Source of the DNA: DATJBC01 sp035515515
GTDB lineage: Bacteria; Actinomycetota; Acidimicrobiia; Acidimicrobiales; UBA8190
Direction: 5' to 3'
Assembly (NCBI GenBank): GCA_035515515.1
Contig: DATJBC010000329.1
Span: forward strand, 1-23,897
Length of the DNA stretch: 23,897 bases
Shown here in pieces: positions 1 to 7,890 of the stretch. The number at the start of each line of letters is the position of its first letter. The stretch's first letter is position 1. Under the pieces are notes generated by a model, which ran no database searches, was not told the DNA's origin, and saw nothing but the letters and a program-made list of their open reading frames with translations. The translations under genes were made by a program, and so were the position numbers.

Positions 1-1528
1 CGCGGCCGTTCTCGATGGCGTCCTCGCGGCGCTCCCGGGAGAACCACTGGCGGATCTTGTTGCGGGCGCGCGGTGACGCCACGATCTGGAGCCAGTCGCG
101 CGACGGGCCCGCCGAGGGCACCTTGGAGGTGATGATCTCCACGGTGTCGGCCGACTGCAGGGGCGTGTCGAGGGGCACGAGCCGGCCGTTCACCTTCGCC
201 CCGATGCAGCGGTGGCCCACCTCGGTGTGGATGGAGTAGGCGAAGTCGATGGGCGTCGACCCCGCCGCCAGCGCCATGACCTTGCCCTTGGGGGTGAAGA
301 CGTAGACCTCGTCCTGCTCGAGGTCGAGCTTGAGCGTCTCGAGGAACTCGAGGGGGTCGATGGTCTCCTGCTGCCAGTCGACGATGCGCTGGAGCCACGC
401 CATCTCCGCCGTGGTGGCGGCCGCGCCGTCCTTGGCCTGCTCCTTGTAGCCCCAGTGGGCGGCGATGCCGTACTCGGCCCGGCGGTGCATCTCGTGGGTG
501 CGGATCTGCACCTCGATGGGCTTGCCCTCCGGCCCCACGACCGTGGTGTGCAGGGACTGGTAGAGGTTGAACTTCGGGCTGTTGATGTAGTCCTTGAAGC
601 GCCCCTGCACCGGGCTCCAGATGGCGTGGATGGAGCCCAGCGCCGCCCAGCAGTCCTTCTCGGACTCCACGATGACCCGGATGCCCACGAGGTCGTGGAT
701 CTCGGCGAACTCCTTGCCCCGGATCACCATCTTCTCGTAGATGCTCCACAGGTGCTTGGGCCGTCCCGTCACCTCGGCCTTCACGCCCGACGCCGCCAGC
801 CGCTCTCGCACCGCCACCAGCACCCGGGCCAGGTGGCTGTCGCGCTCGGGGGCCCGCGTGGCCACCATCTGCTCGATCTCGGCGTAGCGCTTGGGGTGCA
901 GCGTGGCGAAGGCCAGGTCCTCGAGCTGCCACTTGAGCTCCTGGATGCCCAGCCGGTGGGCCAGCGGGGCGTAGATGTCGAGGGTCTCCTGGGCGGTGCG
1001 GCGCTGCTTCCACTCCGGCATGACCGCCACCGTCCGCATGTTGTGGAGGCGGTCGGCCAGCTTGATGACCAGCACCCGCCAGTCGTTGGCCATGGCCACG
1101 AGCATCTTGCGCACCGTGGCGGCCTGCTGGGCCTCCTTGGAGTCGAACTGCAGGCGGTCGAGCTTGGTGACGCCGTCCACGATGGCGCTCACCTCGGGCC
1201 CGAAGTCCTCGGTGACCTGCTCCAGCGACAGCCCGGTGTCCTCCACGGCGTCGTGGAGGAGGGCGGCCGCCACCGAGTGGGCGTCGAGGCCCAGGTCGGC
1301 CACGATGGTGGCCACGGCCACGGGGTGGGTGATGAAGGGCTCCCCGGTCTTGCGCAGCTGGCCCCGGTGGCGCTCCTCGGCGAGCTTCCCGGCCCGGACG
1401 ATCAGCTTGCGCTCGGCGGCCGCCGAGCGGGGGCGGCGGGCGTCGTAAGCGGCCAGGACCCCGCCGAGCAGGTCGTCGAGCACGGCGGGCCGGCGGAAGG
1501 GAGCAGCCAGGCGCTCGACGGTGACCAC
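1..1528 (-). CDS. rel: Bifunctional (p)ppGpp synthetase/hydrolase Rel, C-terminus cut by window edge
   Basis: Makes and degrades the alarmone (p)ppGpp from GTP/GDP and ATP in the stringent response; cytoplasmic and ribosome-associated. The 509 visible residues hold the hydrolase domain with HDAVED at about 92-97, and the synthetase domain with IHDLVGIRV near 277, RFKD at 310-313, EVQIRT at 339-344 and AEYGIAAHW near 351. A TGS domain starts near 405. In this family an RxKD loop marks bifunctional Rel enzymes, whereas monofunctional RelA carries ExDD, so both activities are expected. The ACT and other regulatory domains (roughly 230-270 more residues in the family) lie beyond base 1. The GTG start at 1526-1528 is forced by a TAG directly upstream. 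There is no good Shine-Dalgarno, but a TACGGT box 6 bases upstream suggests leaderless transcription. The mycobacterial apt gene between secF and rel is absent. Confidence 0.95.
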   Translation of the reverse strand, partial: MVTVERLAAPFRRPAVLDDLLGGVLAAYDARRPRSAAAERKLIVRAGKLAEERHRGQLRKTGEPFITHPVAVATIVADLGLDAHSVAAALLHDAVEDTGLSLEQVTEDFGPEVSAIVDGVTKLDRLQFDSKEAQQAATVRKMLVAMANDWRVLVIKLADRLHNMRTVAVMPEWKQRRTAQETLDIYAPLAHRLGIQELKWQLEDLAFATLHPKRYAEIEQMVATRAPERDSHLARVLVAVRERLAASGVKAEVTGRPKHLWSIYEKMVIRGKEFAEIHDLVGIRVIVESEKDCWAALGSIHAIWSPVQGRFKDYINSPKFNLYQSLHTTVVGPEGKPIEVQIRTHEMHRRAEYGIAAHWGYKEQAKDGAAATTAEMAWLQRIVDWQQETIDPLEFLETLKLDLEQDEVYVFTPKGKVMALAAGSTPIDFAYSIHTEVGHRCIGAKVNGRLVPLDTPLQSADTVEIITSKVPSAGPSRDWLQIVASPRARNKIRQWFSRERREDAIENGR

Positions 1529-1534
1529 CTATTC

Positions 1535-1540
1535 ACCGTA
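1535..1540 (-). promoter_or_regulatory. Putative -10 box for leaderless rel transcript
   Basis: On the minus strand TACGGT lies 6 bases before the GTG start of rel, matching the actinobacterial TAnnnT -10 consensus at a spacing that puts the transcription start on the start codon. I see no clear -35. The call is supported by similar boxes before ruvC and pdxS. Confidence 0.45.
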
Positions 1541-1592
1541 CCTGGCCTCCCGGGGCCACGGGCACGATCGGCGCGCCGTCGACGCCGTGGTC

Positions 1593-1607
1593 GGCGCCGG
1601 TGGCGCC
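1593..1607. terminator. Possible hairpin after secF
   Basis: GGCGCC, a 3-base loop and GGCGCC again form a 6-bp GC stem about 50 bases past the secF stop, in the secF-rel gap. There is no T-tract, and GGCGCC is self-complementary and common at this GC content, so the call is weak. Confidence 0.2.
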
Positions 1608-1657
1608 CCGCCTCCCCCGGTGCGGATACCCCGCCGAGGGCCTGCGTGTGGGCGCTC

Positions 1658-3085
1658 CTAGCGGCGCCGCCCGCCCTTCTTGGCGCCCTTGCCCTTGCGC
1701 GGCCGGGGAGCCGGGCGGCCGCCCGTGCCCGAGCCCGACCGGGCACCGCCCCCGGCGGCACGCGCCGTGCCCGCCCCGCGCGCCGCGCCGGCCGAGCCCC
1801 GCCCGCCGCTGCGGCCCGCCGGCGCCCGTCCGTTACCCGCGCCGGCCGACGCGCCGTCGTCGAGCTCGTCCCCGACGTCCTCGTCCTCCAGGCCCGCGGC
1901 GCCCGCCGCGCTGCGCTGGGCGGCCACCCCGGGGCGCAACACCCCGGTGCTGCGCCGCCCCGTGGTCCCCTCGCGCCGGGCGCCCGACCCCCCGCTCCTC
2001 GACCCGCTCGGGCCACCGGCCATCGCCAGCGCGGCTGCCTGGCGCGGCGTGAGCAGCTCGCTGCGGTCGGCCCGGGTGGCGAGCTTCTGGCGGATGCTGG
2101 CGTAGCGGGGCTCGCGTTCTTTGAACGCGGCCAGCACCGGGGAGGCGATGAAGATCGAGGAGTAGGCCCCCGAGGTGAGCCCGATGACCAGGGCGAGGCC
2201 GAAGTACTGCAGTGTCGTCGCCCCCAGCAGCTGGGCGCCGATGACGAGCACCGACAGCACGGGGAGGATCGCCACCAGCGAGGTGTTGATGGACCGGGCC
2301 AGCGTCTGGTTCATGGACAGGTTGACGACGTCCTCGTAGGTCATCGTCACCCGGGCGGTGAGGTTGCGGCTGTTGTCCTTGACGCGGTCGAACACGACCA
2401 CGGTGTCGTAGAGCGAGTACCCGAGGATGGTGAGCAGGGCGATCACCGTGTCCGGGGTGACCTGGAACCCGGTGAGGGAGTAGATGCCGGCCGTCACCGC
2501 CAGGTCGTGGATGACCGCGATGAGCGCGGCGATGGCCATCTTCCACTCGAAGCGAAGCGAGATGTAGGCCACCACGACGACCAAGAAGACGATGACGGCG
2601 ATGATGGCCTTCTGGGTGATCTGGCTCCCCCACGTGGGACCGATGTCGCTGAACGAGACCTTGTTGGGGGACACGCCCGAGTACCTGGCCAGGGCGTTGG
2701 TCACGGCCGTCTTGGTGGCCACCTGCCGGGCTTGTGACTCCTTGGTGAGGTCCGCCTGGACCTGGATGGTCTTCTTGCCGTTGTGCCCCAGGATCTCGAT
2801 GGTCGGCGAGCTCACGCCGGCCTTGCTCACGACGTCCTGGATCTGGTTCACCGACGGGTTGGCCGCGGTGACCACCCATTGGGTGCCCCCTCTGAAGTCG
2901 ATGCCCCAGTTGAAGCCCTTCACCGAGAACGACACGATCCCCGCCAGGATCACCAGGGCCGAGATCCCGTACCACCACCGGCGGCGCCCCACGAAGTCGA
3001 AGGAGGTCTCGCCCCGGTAGAGGCGGACGAAGGCGTTGGGCGCCTTGGCGCCCCCGGGGGCGCCCGTGTCGTCCACGACGCTCAT
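1658..3085 (-). CDS. secF: Protein translocase subunit SecF with long basic C-terminal tail
   Basis: SecF forms with SecD the membrane complex that uses the proton motive force to help pull secreted proteins through SecYEG. The 475-residue product has a first membrane segment at about 37-55 and the SecF/SecD signature GIDFRGGT at 61-68. A periplasmic domain runs to about 155, followed by a five-helix block with GYSLYDTVVVFDR at 222-234. The family core ends near residue 340. About 120 further residues are Gly/Ala/Arg/Ser-rich, with a short acidic patch (EDEDVGDELDD) and a Lys/Arg terminus (KGKGAKKGGRRR). The ATG at 3083-3085 overlaps the secD stop as ATGA, so the two are probably translationally coupled. 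The reading frame stays open upstream inside secD, but homology begins only at this ATG. Confidence 0.94.
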   Translation of the reverse strand: MSVVDDTGAPGGAKAPNAFVRLYRGETSFDFVGRRRWWYGISALVILAGIVSFSVKGFNWGIDFRGGTQWVVTAANPSVNQIQDVVSKAGVSSPTIEILGHNGKKTIQVQADLTKESQARQVATKTAVTNALARYSGVSPNKVSFSDIGPTWGSQITQKAIIAVIVFLVVVVAYISLRFEWKMAIAALIAVIHDLAVTAGIYSLTGFQVTPDTVIALLTILGYSLYDTVVVFDRVKDNSRNLTARVTMTYEDVVNLSMNQTLARSINTSLVAILPVLSVLVIGAQLLGATTLQYFGLALVIGLTSGAYSSIFIASPVLAAFKEREPRYASIRQKLATRADRSELLTPRQAAALAMAGGPSGSRSGGSGARREGTTGRRSTGVLRPGVAAQRSAAGAAGLEDEDVGDELDDGASAGAGNGRAPAGRSGGRGSAGAARGAGTARAAGGGARSGSGTGGRPAPRPRKGKGAKKGGRRR

Positions 3086-4602
3086 GCCGCCGTCTCGCTC
3101 CCGATGGCCAGGCCCCGGGCCACGCCGAAGACGCGCGCCTCGGTGATCCAGGCGCTGCGGCCCAGCATGATGACCAGGGGCCGGGTGTAGAAGAACGTCG
3201 TCAGGAGGTCGAGGAGCGTGGACAGGCCCAGGAAGAAGGCGAAGCCACGCACGTCCCCGACGGCGAAGAGGTAGAGCACCACCGCGGCGACCAGCGACAC
3301 CAGGTCGGCGGCGAGCACGGTCCGGAACGCTCCCCGGAAGCTCCGGTCCACGCTGGTGCGCACCGATCGCCCGGCGCGCGCCTCGTCCTTCAGTCGCTCG
3401 AAGTACACGATGTAGGAGTCGACGGTGATCCCCACCGACACGATCACGCCGGTGATGCCCGCCAGGTCCAAGGTGAGGTTCAGCCCCGAGTGCCCCAGTG
3501 CCGACACGATCCCCCACAGCAGCCCGGCGGTGACGACGAGCCCCGAGAACACCACCACGCCGAGCACGCGGTAGTAGAGGATCGTGTAGATGAGCACCAG
3601 CAGGAGGCCGCCGATGCCGGCCAACAGGCCCGCCTTGAGCGAGGACTTGCCCAGCGAGGGCGTGACGGTGTTCTGGTCGAGGATCTTGAGGGGGACCGGG
3701 AGTGCGCCGTAGTTGAGCTCGAGCGCCAGGTTCTTGGCCGTGGCCTCGGTGAAGCTCCCGCTGATCTCACCCTGGCCCTGGAACGACGAGAAGGCCGCCT
3801 GGCCCGGCTGGATGAGCGGTGCCGACTCCACCAGGCCGTCGAGGTCGATGGCCACGTACTGGTGGAAGTTCTCCTGCGCAACCTTGTCCCACGCCGGGGA
3901 GCCGCTGGAGGTCAGGGTGTAGCTGACCGCCCACTTGTTCTGCTGCGTGTCGAAGACGGCCGACGCCGAGTGGATGGCGTTCCCCTTGAGCTGGGACGCA
4001 CCCAGCACGAAGCGCGGGTACTGCTGGGCCCCGGCCTGGGGGTCCGTCGACAGGACGACGGTCTGGTTGGGGTCGTCGTTGCTCCCGGTGTTCGACTTGT
4101 AGGGGGCGAAGGCCGGGTTGGCGGGGATGTTGTTGGCGGGCGCCTGTGTGCTCGTGTTCACCGCCAGCGAGGACGCCGTGGTGGCGTACTGGCCGCAGTC
4201 CGGGAGCGTGGGGGGCGGCGGCGGCGTGCCCTTGGCAGGCGCGGTGTAGGAGGGCGCGCCGCACAGCACCGGGCGGAAGTAGAGCTGGGCCGTGGTCTTG
4301 ATGAGGTTGATCAGGTGCTGCGGGTTGTTGATCCCGGGGAATTGCACCACGACGTTCCCGCCTTGTGAGCCCACGGTGGCGCCCGAGGCGCCGCTGGCGT
4401 CGACGCGGTTGCGGATGATGTCGATCGTGGTGTTGAGCTCACCGCCCGAGATGGCGTGGGTGGGCTTGTAGACGACCTCGGAGCCGCCGGCCAGGTCGAG
4501 CCCCAGCTTGGGCGCCCACCCCGCCCCCAGGGTGGCACCGAAGACGATCAGCGTGATCGCCACCACCGCCACCAGGCTCACGACGAGGCCGCGGCGCCTC
4601 AT
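3082..4602 (-). CDS. secD: Protein translocase subunit SecD
   Basis: SecD is the partner of SecF in the proton-driven accessory complex of Sec export. The 506 residues begin with a basic N-terminus and a membrane segment at about 6-24, followed by GLDLAGG at 34-40, the P1 base motif. The large extracytoplasmic P1 domain carries a Pro-rich insertion (a run of five prolines near residue 128). The C-terminal five-helix block contains the conserved TVDSYIVYFERLKDE stretch and GDVRGFAFFLGL. Length is usual for the family. The gene is the middle of yajC-secD-secF: its ATG overlaps the yajC stop and its stop overlaps the secF ATG, each by four bases. This order and coupling are the standard bacterial arrangement and support shared stoichiometry. 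Confidence 0.95.
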   Translation of the reverse strand: MRRRGLVVSLVAVVAITLIVFGATLGAGWAPKLGLDLAGGSEVVYKPTHAISGGELNTTIDIIRNRVDASGASGATVGSQGGNVVVQFPGINNPQHLINLIKTTAQLYFRPVLCGAPSYTAPAKGTPPPPPTLPDCGQYATTASSLAVNTSTQAPANNIPANPAFAPYKSNTGSNDDPNQTVVLSTDPQAGAQQYPRFVLGASQLKGNAIHSASAVFDTQQNKWAVSYTLTSSGSPAWDKVAQENFHQYVAIDLDGLVESAPLIQPGQAAFSSFQGQGEISGSFTEATAKNLALELNYGALPVPLKILDQNTVTPSLGKSSLKAGLLAGIGGLLLVLIYTILYYRVLGVVVFSGLVVTAGLLWGIVSALGHSGLNLTLDLAGITGVIVSVGITVDSYIVYFERLKDEARAGRSVRTSVDRSFRGAFRTVLAADLVSLVAAVVLYLFAVGDVRGFAFFLGLSTLLDLLTTFFYTRPLVIMLGRSAWITEARVFGVARGLAIGSETAA

Positions 4603-5249
4603 GGGCGGCGCCCCCTGCGCCGGCCCCGGCGGCCGGCGGCGGGGGGGTCCTCGTCGCCGGAGACCCCGTCGTGGGCATCGGCGGCGTCGGTGCCTTCGTC
4701 CCCTGCGTCCTCTTCGGCACCCTCGTGGCCGTCGTCCTGGGCGTGCTCGTCCTCCTCGTCGTCCTCGTCGTCCTCGGCGTCCTCGTGGCCGGCGTCCTCG
4801 ACAGCGGCGTCATGGGCGTCGTGGGCGGGGGCGTCCTCCTCCTCGCCGTCCTCGTCCTCCTCGCCCGGCTGGCCCGACTTGTAGTCGTGGTACGCCTCGT
4901 GCACGTCGTCGTCGTCGTGGTCGTCCCAGGTCTGCTCGGTGACCTCGGGCTGGGTGATCCGGCGGGCGATGGTGGAACGGACGACCGTGATGCGGGTCCC
5001 CGGGGCCGTCTCCAGGGTCACCCGGTCGGCCTGCACGTCGAGCACGGTGCCGAAGATGCCCGCGGCGGTGAGCACCTCGTCGCCGGCGCTCAGCTCCATC
5101 AGGGTGTCGCGCTGGCGCCGGGCCGCCTGGGCCCGCGGGCGCAGGAAGAACACGTACACCAGGGCGAAGAGGCCCACGAGGATGAGCAGCGACACCGCGC
5201 TGCTGCCCCCGTTGTTCGCCGTCGTGGACGACTTCGACGACGCCGCCAC
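4599..5249 (-). CDS. yajC: YajC-type preprotein translocase subunit with acidic low-complexity tail
   Basis: YajC is a small single-pass membrane protein that binds SecDF. This 216-residue product has a Ser/Asn-rich N-terminus, a membrane segment at about 19-36 (LLILVGLFALVYVFF), the conserved FFLRPRAQAARRQR stretch, and the GDEVLTAAGIFGTV motif at about 56-69. The recognisable domain ends near 105. The rest is about 95 residues of Asp/Glu/His/Ala-rich sequence ending in a basic cluster (GRRGRRRGRRP). Ordinary YajC proteins are about 85-120 residues, so the tail roughly doubles the protein. The GTG at 5247-5249 is the first usable start in the frame, and no clear Shine-Dalgarno precedes it. 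The stop overlaps the secD ATG. Confidence 0.88.
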   Translation of the reverse strand: MAASSKSSTTANNGGSSAVSLLILVGLFALVYVFFLRPRAQAARRQRDTLMELSAGDEVLTAAGIFGTVLDVQADRVTLETAPGTRITVVRSTIARRITQPEVTEQTWDDHDDDDVHEAYHDYKSGQPGEEDEDGEEEDAPAHDAHDAAVEDAGHEDAEDDEDDEEDEHAQDDGHEGAEEDAGDEGTDAADAHDGVSGDEDPPAAGRRGRRRGRRP

Positions 5250-5322
5250 CAGGGTCGCGACGGCCAGGAGCTGGGAGCTGAGGAGAGAGATGGCGGTCTC
5301 CGGCGGTTCTCGGGAGCGGCAG

Positions 5323-5328
5323 ATGATA
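5323..5328 (-). promoter_or_regulatory. Putative -10 box for yajC-secD-secF
   Basis: TATCAT on the minus strand fits TAnnnT and sits in the only AT-richer patch of the ruvB-yajC gap. It would give a leader of roughly 65 bases before the yajC GTG. No convincing -35 hexamer is visible. Confidence 0.35.
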
Positions 5329-5355
5329 CTCCAGGCGTGCCGCCGGCCACCGGCC

Positions 5356-5383
5356 GGCCCGCGCCGCGCGACCGGCGCGGGCC
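5356..5383. terminator. Strong GC hairpin after ruvB
   Basis: A perfect 11-bp inverted repeat (GGCCCGCGCCG / CGGCGCGGGCC) with a 6-base loop lies 28-55 bases past the ruvB stop. It is between ruvB and the yajC promoter patch. No T-run follows; U-less hairpin terminators are reported in actinobacteria. It probably ends the ruvCAB transcript. Confidence 0.5.
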
Positions 5384-5410
5384 CTGGTCAGGGCGGCGCT
5401 ACCGGCTCGG

Positions 5411-6502
5411 TCACCACAGTGAGGGGGCCGCCCCTTCGAGCTCTCGAGCCGGCACGGACGCGCCCAGGTGGGCGAAGGCACGCGGGGTCGCCACGCGCCC
5501 CCGCGGGGTGCGCTGGAGCAGGCCCTGCTGGAGCAGGTAGGGCTCGTAGGCGTCCTCGATGGTGTCGGGCTCCTCCCCCACGCACTGCGCCAGGGTCACC
5601 AGGCCCACCGGCCGGCCGTCGAAGCGCCGGCACAACGCGTCGAGGATGGCCCGGTCCACCTTGTCCAGGCCGAGCTCGTCGACGCCGAAGAGCTCGAGTC
5701 CCTCCACCGCCAGCGAGGCCGTGATGGCCCCGTGGGCCCGCACCTCGACGTAGTCGCGCACGCGGCGCAGCAGCCGGTTGGCGATGCGCGGCGTCCCCCG
5801 GGCGCGGCGGGCGACCTCGGCCGCCCCGCCCGGTTGCAGCGCCACGCCCAGGATCCCGGCCGAACGGGCCACGATGCCCTCGAGGTCCTCCGCGGCGTAC
5901 AGGTCGAGGCGGCCCACGAAGCCGAAGCGGTCGCGCAGCGGCCCCGTGAGCAGGCCGGTGCGCGTGGTCGCCCCCACCAGCGTGAAGCGCGGCAGGTCGA
6001 GGCGGATCGACCGGGCAGTGGGGCCCCTGCCGATCACGATGTCGAGCTGGAAGTCCTCCATCGCCGGGTACAGGACCTCCTCCACCGGGCGGGGCAGGCG
6101 GTGGATCTCGTCGATGAAGAGCACGTCGCCGTTCTGGAGGTCGGTGAGCAGCGAGGCCAGGTCGCCGGCGCGGGCCAGGGCGGGGCCCGAGGTGACGCGC
6201 AGCCCCACGCCCATCTCGGCGGCCACGATCCCCGCCAACGACGTCTTGCCCAGGCCGGGGGGGCCGGCGAAGAGCAGATGGTCGACGGCCTGCGCCCGGC
6301 GGCGGGCGGCCTCGAGCACGATGCCGAGGTGCTCGGTCAGCTGCGGCTGGCCCAGGAACTCCTCCAGGCGCCGGGGCCGGAGGCGCACCTCGTCGGCCAG
6401 CTCGGCGGGGTCGGGGTGGGGGTCCACCGGGCGCACGCCGTCGGGATCCGCGGCGTCGCTGTCCGCGCTGTCGCTCGACAGGGTCTCGCGCCGCCCGTTC
6501 AC
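5411..6502 (-). CDS. ruvB: Holliday junction branch migration ATPase RuvB
   Basis: RuvB is the hexameric AAA+ motor that drives branch migration of Holliday junctions together with RuvA. The 363 residues begin with a Ser/Asp-rich stretch. Walker A GPPGLGKTS is at 80-88, Walker B VLFIDEIHRL around 127-136, sensor 1 GATTR at 177-181, and the arginine-finger region PLRDRFG at about 188-194. A winged-helix DNA-binding C-terminus contains RRFDGRPVGL and the DAYEPYLLQQG motif. Length is close to the family norm. The GTG at 6500-6502 was chosen because it overlaps the ruvA stop as GTGA and homology starts just after it; the frame stays open upstream inside ruvA. Last gene of ruvC-ruvA-ruvB, followed by a strong hairpin. 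Confidence 0.95.
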   Translation of the reverse strand: MNGRRETLSSDSADSDAADPDGVRPVDPHPDPAELADEVRLRPRRLEEFLGQPQLTEHLGIVLEAARRRAQAVDHLLFAGPPGLGKTSLAGIVAAEMGVGLRVTSGPALARAGDLASLLTDLQNGDVLFIDEIHRLPRPVEEVLYPAMEDFQLDIVIGRGPTARSIRLDLPRFTLVGATTRTGLLTGPLRDRFGFVGRLDLYAAEDLEGIVARSAGILGVALQPGGAAEVARRARGTPRIANRLLRRVRDYVEVRAHGAITASLAVEGLELFGVDELGLDKVDRAILDALCRRFDGRPVGLVTLAQCVGEEPDTIEDAYEPYLLQQGLLQRTPRGRVATPRAFAHLGASVPARELEGAAPSLW

Positions 6503-7098
6503 CGCGCCCCTGCCAGCTCGCGCAGCGCCCGGCGCAGCATGTCCTCCACCGTCGCCTCGCCGTCGCTGCCCTCGAGGGCCTGGCGGATCTCGTCGGGGGC
6601 GTACCCCAGCTCGGCCAGGGCGGCACGCACCTCGCCGCGCGCCTCGGAGGGCGCACCCGGGCTGCCCGGCACGGCGTCCCCGGCGAAGGCCGGGAGCTCG
6701 AGACGCGACCGCAGGTCGAGCACGAGGCGCGCCGCGGTCTTGCGGCCGATGCCCGGCACCGTGCACAGCGCGCCGAGGTCCTCCTCGAGGACGGCCCGCA
6801 CGAGGTCGGGGGGCCGCAGCGCCCCCAGGACCGCCAGCGCCAGGGCGGGGCCCACTCCGTGCGCGCCGAGCAGTGCCTCGAAGCAGCGCCGCTCCTCGGA
6901 GGAGGCGAAGCCGTAGAGCACGATGGCGTCCTCGCGCACGTGCGTGTGCACGTGCAGCTCCACCGGCGCGCCGGCCTCCCCGGCGCCGGCCAGCAGCGCG
7001 GGCGCCACGCTCACCCGGTAGCCCACGCCCTGCACGTCGACGATCAGCTCGCCGTGCGCCGTGCGGGCCACCACGTCGCCGCGCAGCCAGCCGATCAC
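6499..7098 (-). CDS. ruvA: Holliday junction DNA-binding subunit RuvA
   Basis: RuvA binds four-way junctions as a tetramer and loads RuvB. The 199 residues show an N-terminal OB-fold starting IGWLRG and VDVQGVGYRV. A tandem helix-hairpin-helix region follows with GAHGVGPALALA near 88 and the diagnostic VPGIGRKTAARLVLDL near 118. After a flexible linker, domain III (ELGYAPDEIRQAL to the end) is the RuvB-contacting part. Length matches the family. The GTG at 7096-7098 overlaps the ruvC stop and starts exactly at the conserved first residues, so it is preferred over the longer open frame that runs upstream into ruvC. Confidence 0.94.
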   Translation of the reverse strand: MIGWLRGDVVARTAHGELIVDVQGVGYRVSVAPALLAGAGEAGAPVELHVHTHVREDAIVLYGFASSEERRCFEALLGAHGVGPALALAVLGALRPPDLVRAVLEEDLGALCTVPGIGRKTAARLVLDLRSRLELPAFAGDAVPGSPGAPSEARGEVRAALAELGYAPDEIRQALEGSDGEATVEDMLRRALRELAGAR

Positions 7099-7607
7099 CG
7101 GTCCACCCCCCCGGTGGCGGCGGCCACCGCCCGTCTGAGGGGCTGGGCCGTCATGTGGCACACGGCCAGGGCCAGGGCGTCGGCCACGTCGGGCGGCCTG
7201 GGGGGCTCCTCCAGCCCCAGCAGGGCGGCCACCATCTTCTGCACCTGCTCCTTGGTGGCCCCGCCGAAGCCCACCGTGGCCAGCTTCACCTCGTTGGCCG
7301 TGTACTGGGCGACCTCGCACCCCGCCTCGGCCGCCACCAGCAGGGCCACGCCTCCGGCCTGGCCGGTGGCCATGGCGGTGCGGGCGTTGGTCTGGAAGAA
7401 CACGCGCTCGACCACCATGGCGTCGGGCCGGACCTCGGCGACCAGCGCCCGCAGCTCGGCGCACAGGACGCGCAGGCGCTCCTGGAGCGGGAGGTCGGGC
7501 TCGGTCGACACCACCCCGCCGGCGGTGGCCGCGAGCGCCCCGCCGGCGCGCCGCACGACCCCGTAGCCGCAGCGTGACAGGCCGGGGTCGATGCCCAGGA
7601 CGAACAC
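7095..7607 (-). CDS. ruvC: Holliday junction resolvase RuvC
   Basis: RuvC is the endonuclease that cuts Holliday junctions symmetrically after RuvAB processing. The 170 residues begin FVLGIDPGLSRCGYGVV after the start. The four acidic catalytic residues are visible as D7, E67 (in VVERVFF), D140 and D143 (in PPDVADALALAVCH). The usual family length is about 170-175. The GTG at 7605-7607 is chosen because the family starts two to four residues before GIDPG; the open frame upstream has no homology. A palindromic LexA-type box spans this start codon, and a TAGGGT box lies 7 bases upstream, so damage-inducible, probably leaderless expression of ruvCAB is likely. Confidence 0.94.
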   Translation of the reverse strand: MFVLGIDPGLSRCGYGVVRRAGGALAATAGGVVSTEPDLPLQERLRVLCAELRALVAEVRPDAMVVERVFFQTNARTAMATGQAGGVALLVAAEAGCEVAQYTANEVKLATVGFGGATKEQVQKMVAALLGLEEPPRPPDVADALALAVCHMTAQPLRRAVAAATGGVDR

Positions 7608-7614
7608 GCGTTCG
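7601..7614. promoter_or_regulatory. LexA (SOS) box overlapping the ruvC start codon
   Basis: CGAACACGCGTTCG fits CGAAC-N4-GTTCG, the LexA operator of mycobacteria and Bacillus, with both half-sites intact. It covers the ruvC GTG and touches the putative -10 box, so bound LexA would block initiation. Mycobacterial ruvC is known to be LexA-regulated. Confidence 0.7.
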
Positions 7615-7620
7615 ACCCTA
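7615..7620 (-). promoter_or_regulatory. Putative -10 box of ruvCAB
   Basis: TAGGGT on the minus strand, 7 bases before the ruvC GTG, fits TAnnnT with a start site on the start codon. The AGGG inside it could alternatively act as a Shine-Dalgarno at 8-base spacing in a longer leader. It abuts the LexA-type box. Confidence 0.45.
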
Positions 7621-7874
7621 GCAAGGCGCCCCGGGACGGCGGTGGACGGTGCGAGGCGCCGGGACGCGCAGGGACCTCCCGAAGGGCGTCGCAAAGTCCT
7701 CCGGAAGGCCTGCGCTGCTGAGTGGCATGTGTGACTGGCCGGGATGCCGGCCTCTGCGTGTCAGGGATGGAGTCAGGCCCTGTCCACCCCGCCATGGTGG
7801 CGGGCCAGCCTCAGGCCGCCGCCAACGCACCATAAACACTTGTCCAACTCGTCCCACCACGCTGCGTGCCAGGC

Positions 7875-7890
7875 GGCGGGCGTGCCCGCC
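7875..7890. terminator. Hairpin after yebC
   Basis: A perfect 7-bp stem (GGCGGGC / GCCCGCC) with a 2-base tip lies about 26-41 bases past the yebC stop. There is no T-tract. It is a plausible end of the pdxS-pdxT-yebC transcript. Confidence 0.35.

Noticed and set aside
212..2737. An 841-codon open frame on the plus strand
   Set aside because: Antisense to rel and secF, which show full catalytic motifs; composition is typical of a shadow.
4680..4900. GTCCTC-rich tract as a non-coding repeat
   Set aside because: Explained by the Asp/Glu-rich tail of yajC on the minus strand.
7618..7860. An 80-codon minus frame in the yebC-ruvC gap
   Set aside because: Weak third-position GC, no ribosome site, no recognisable domain.
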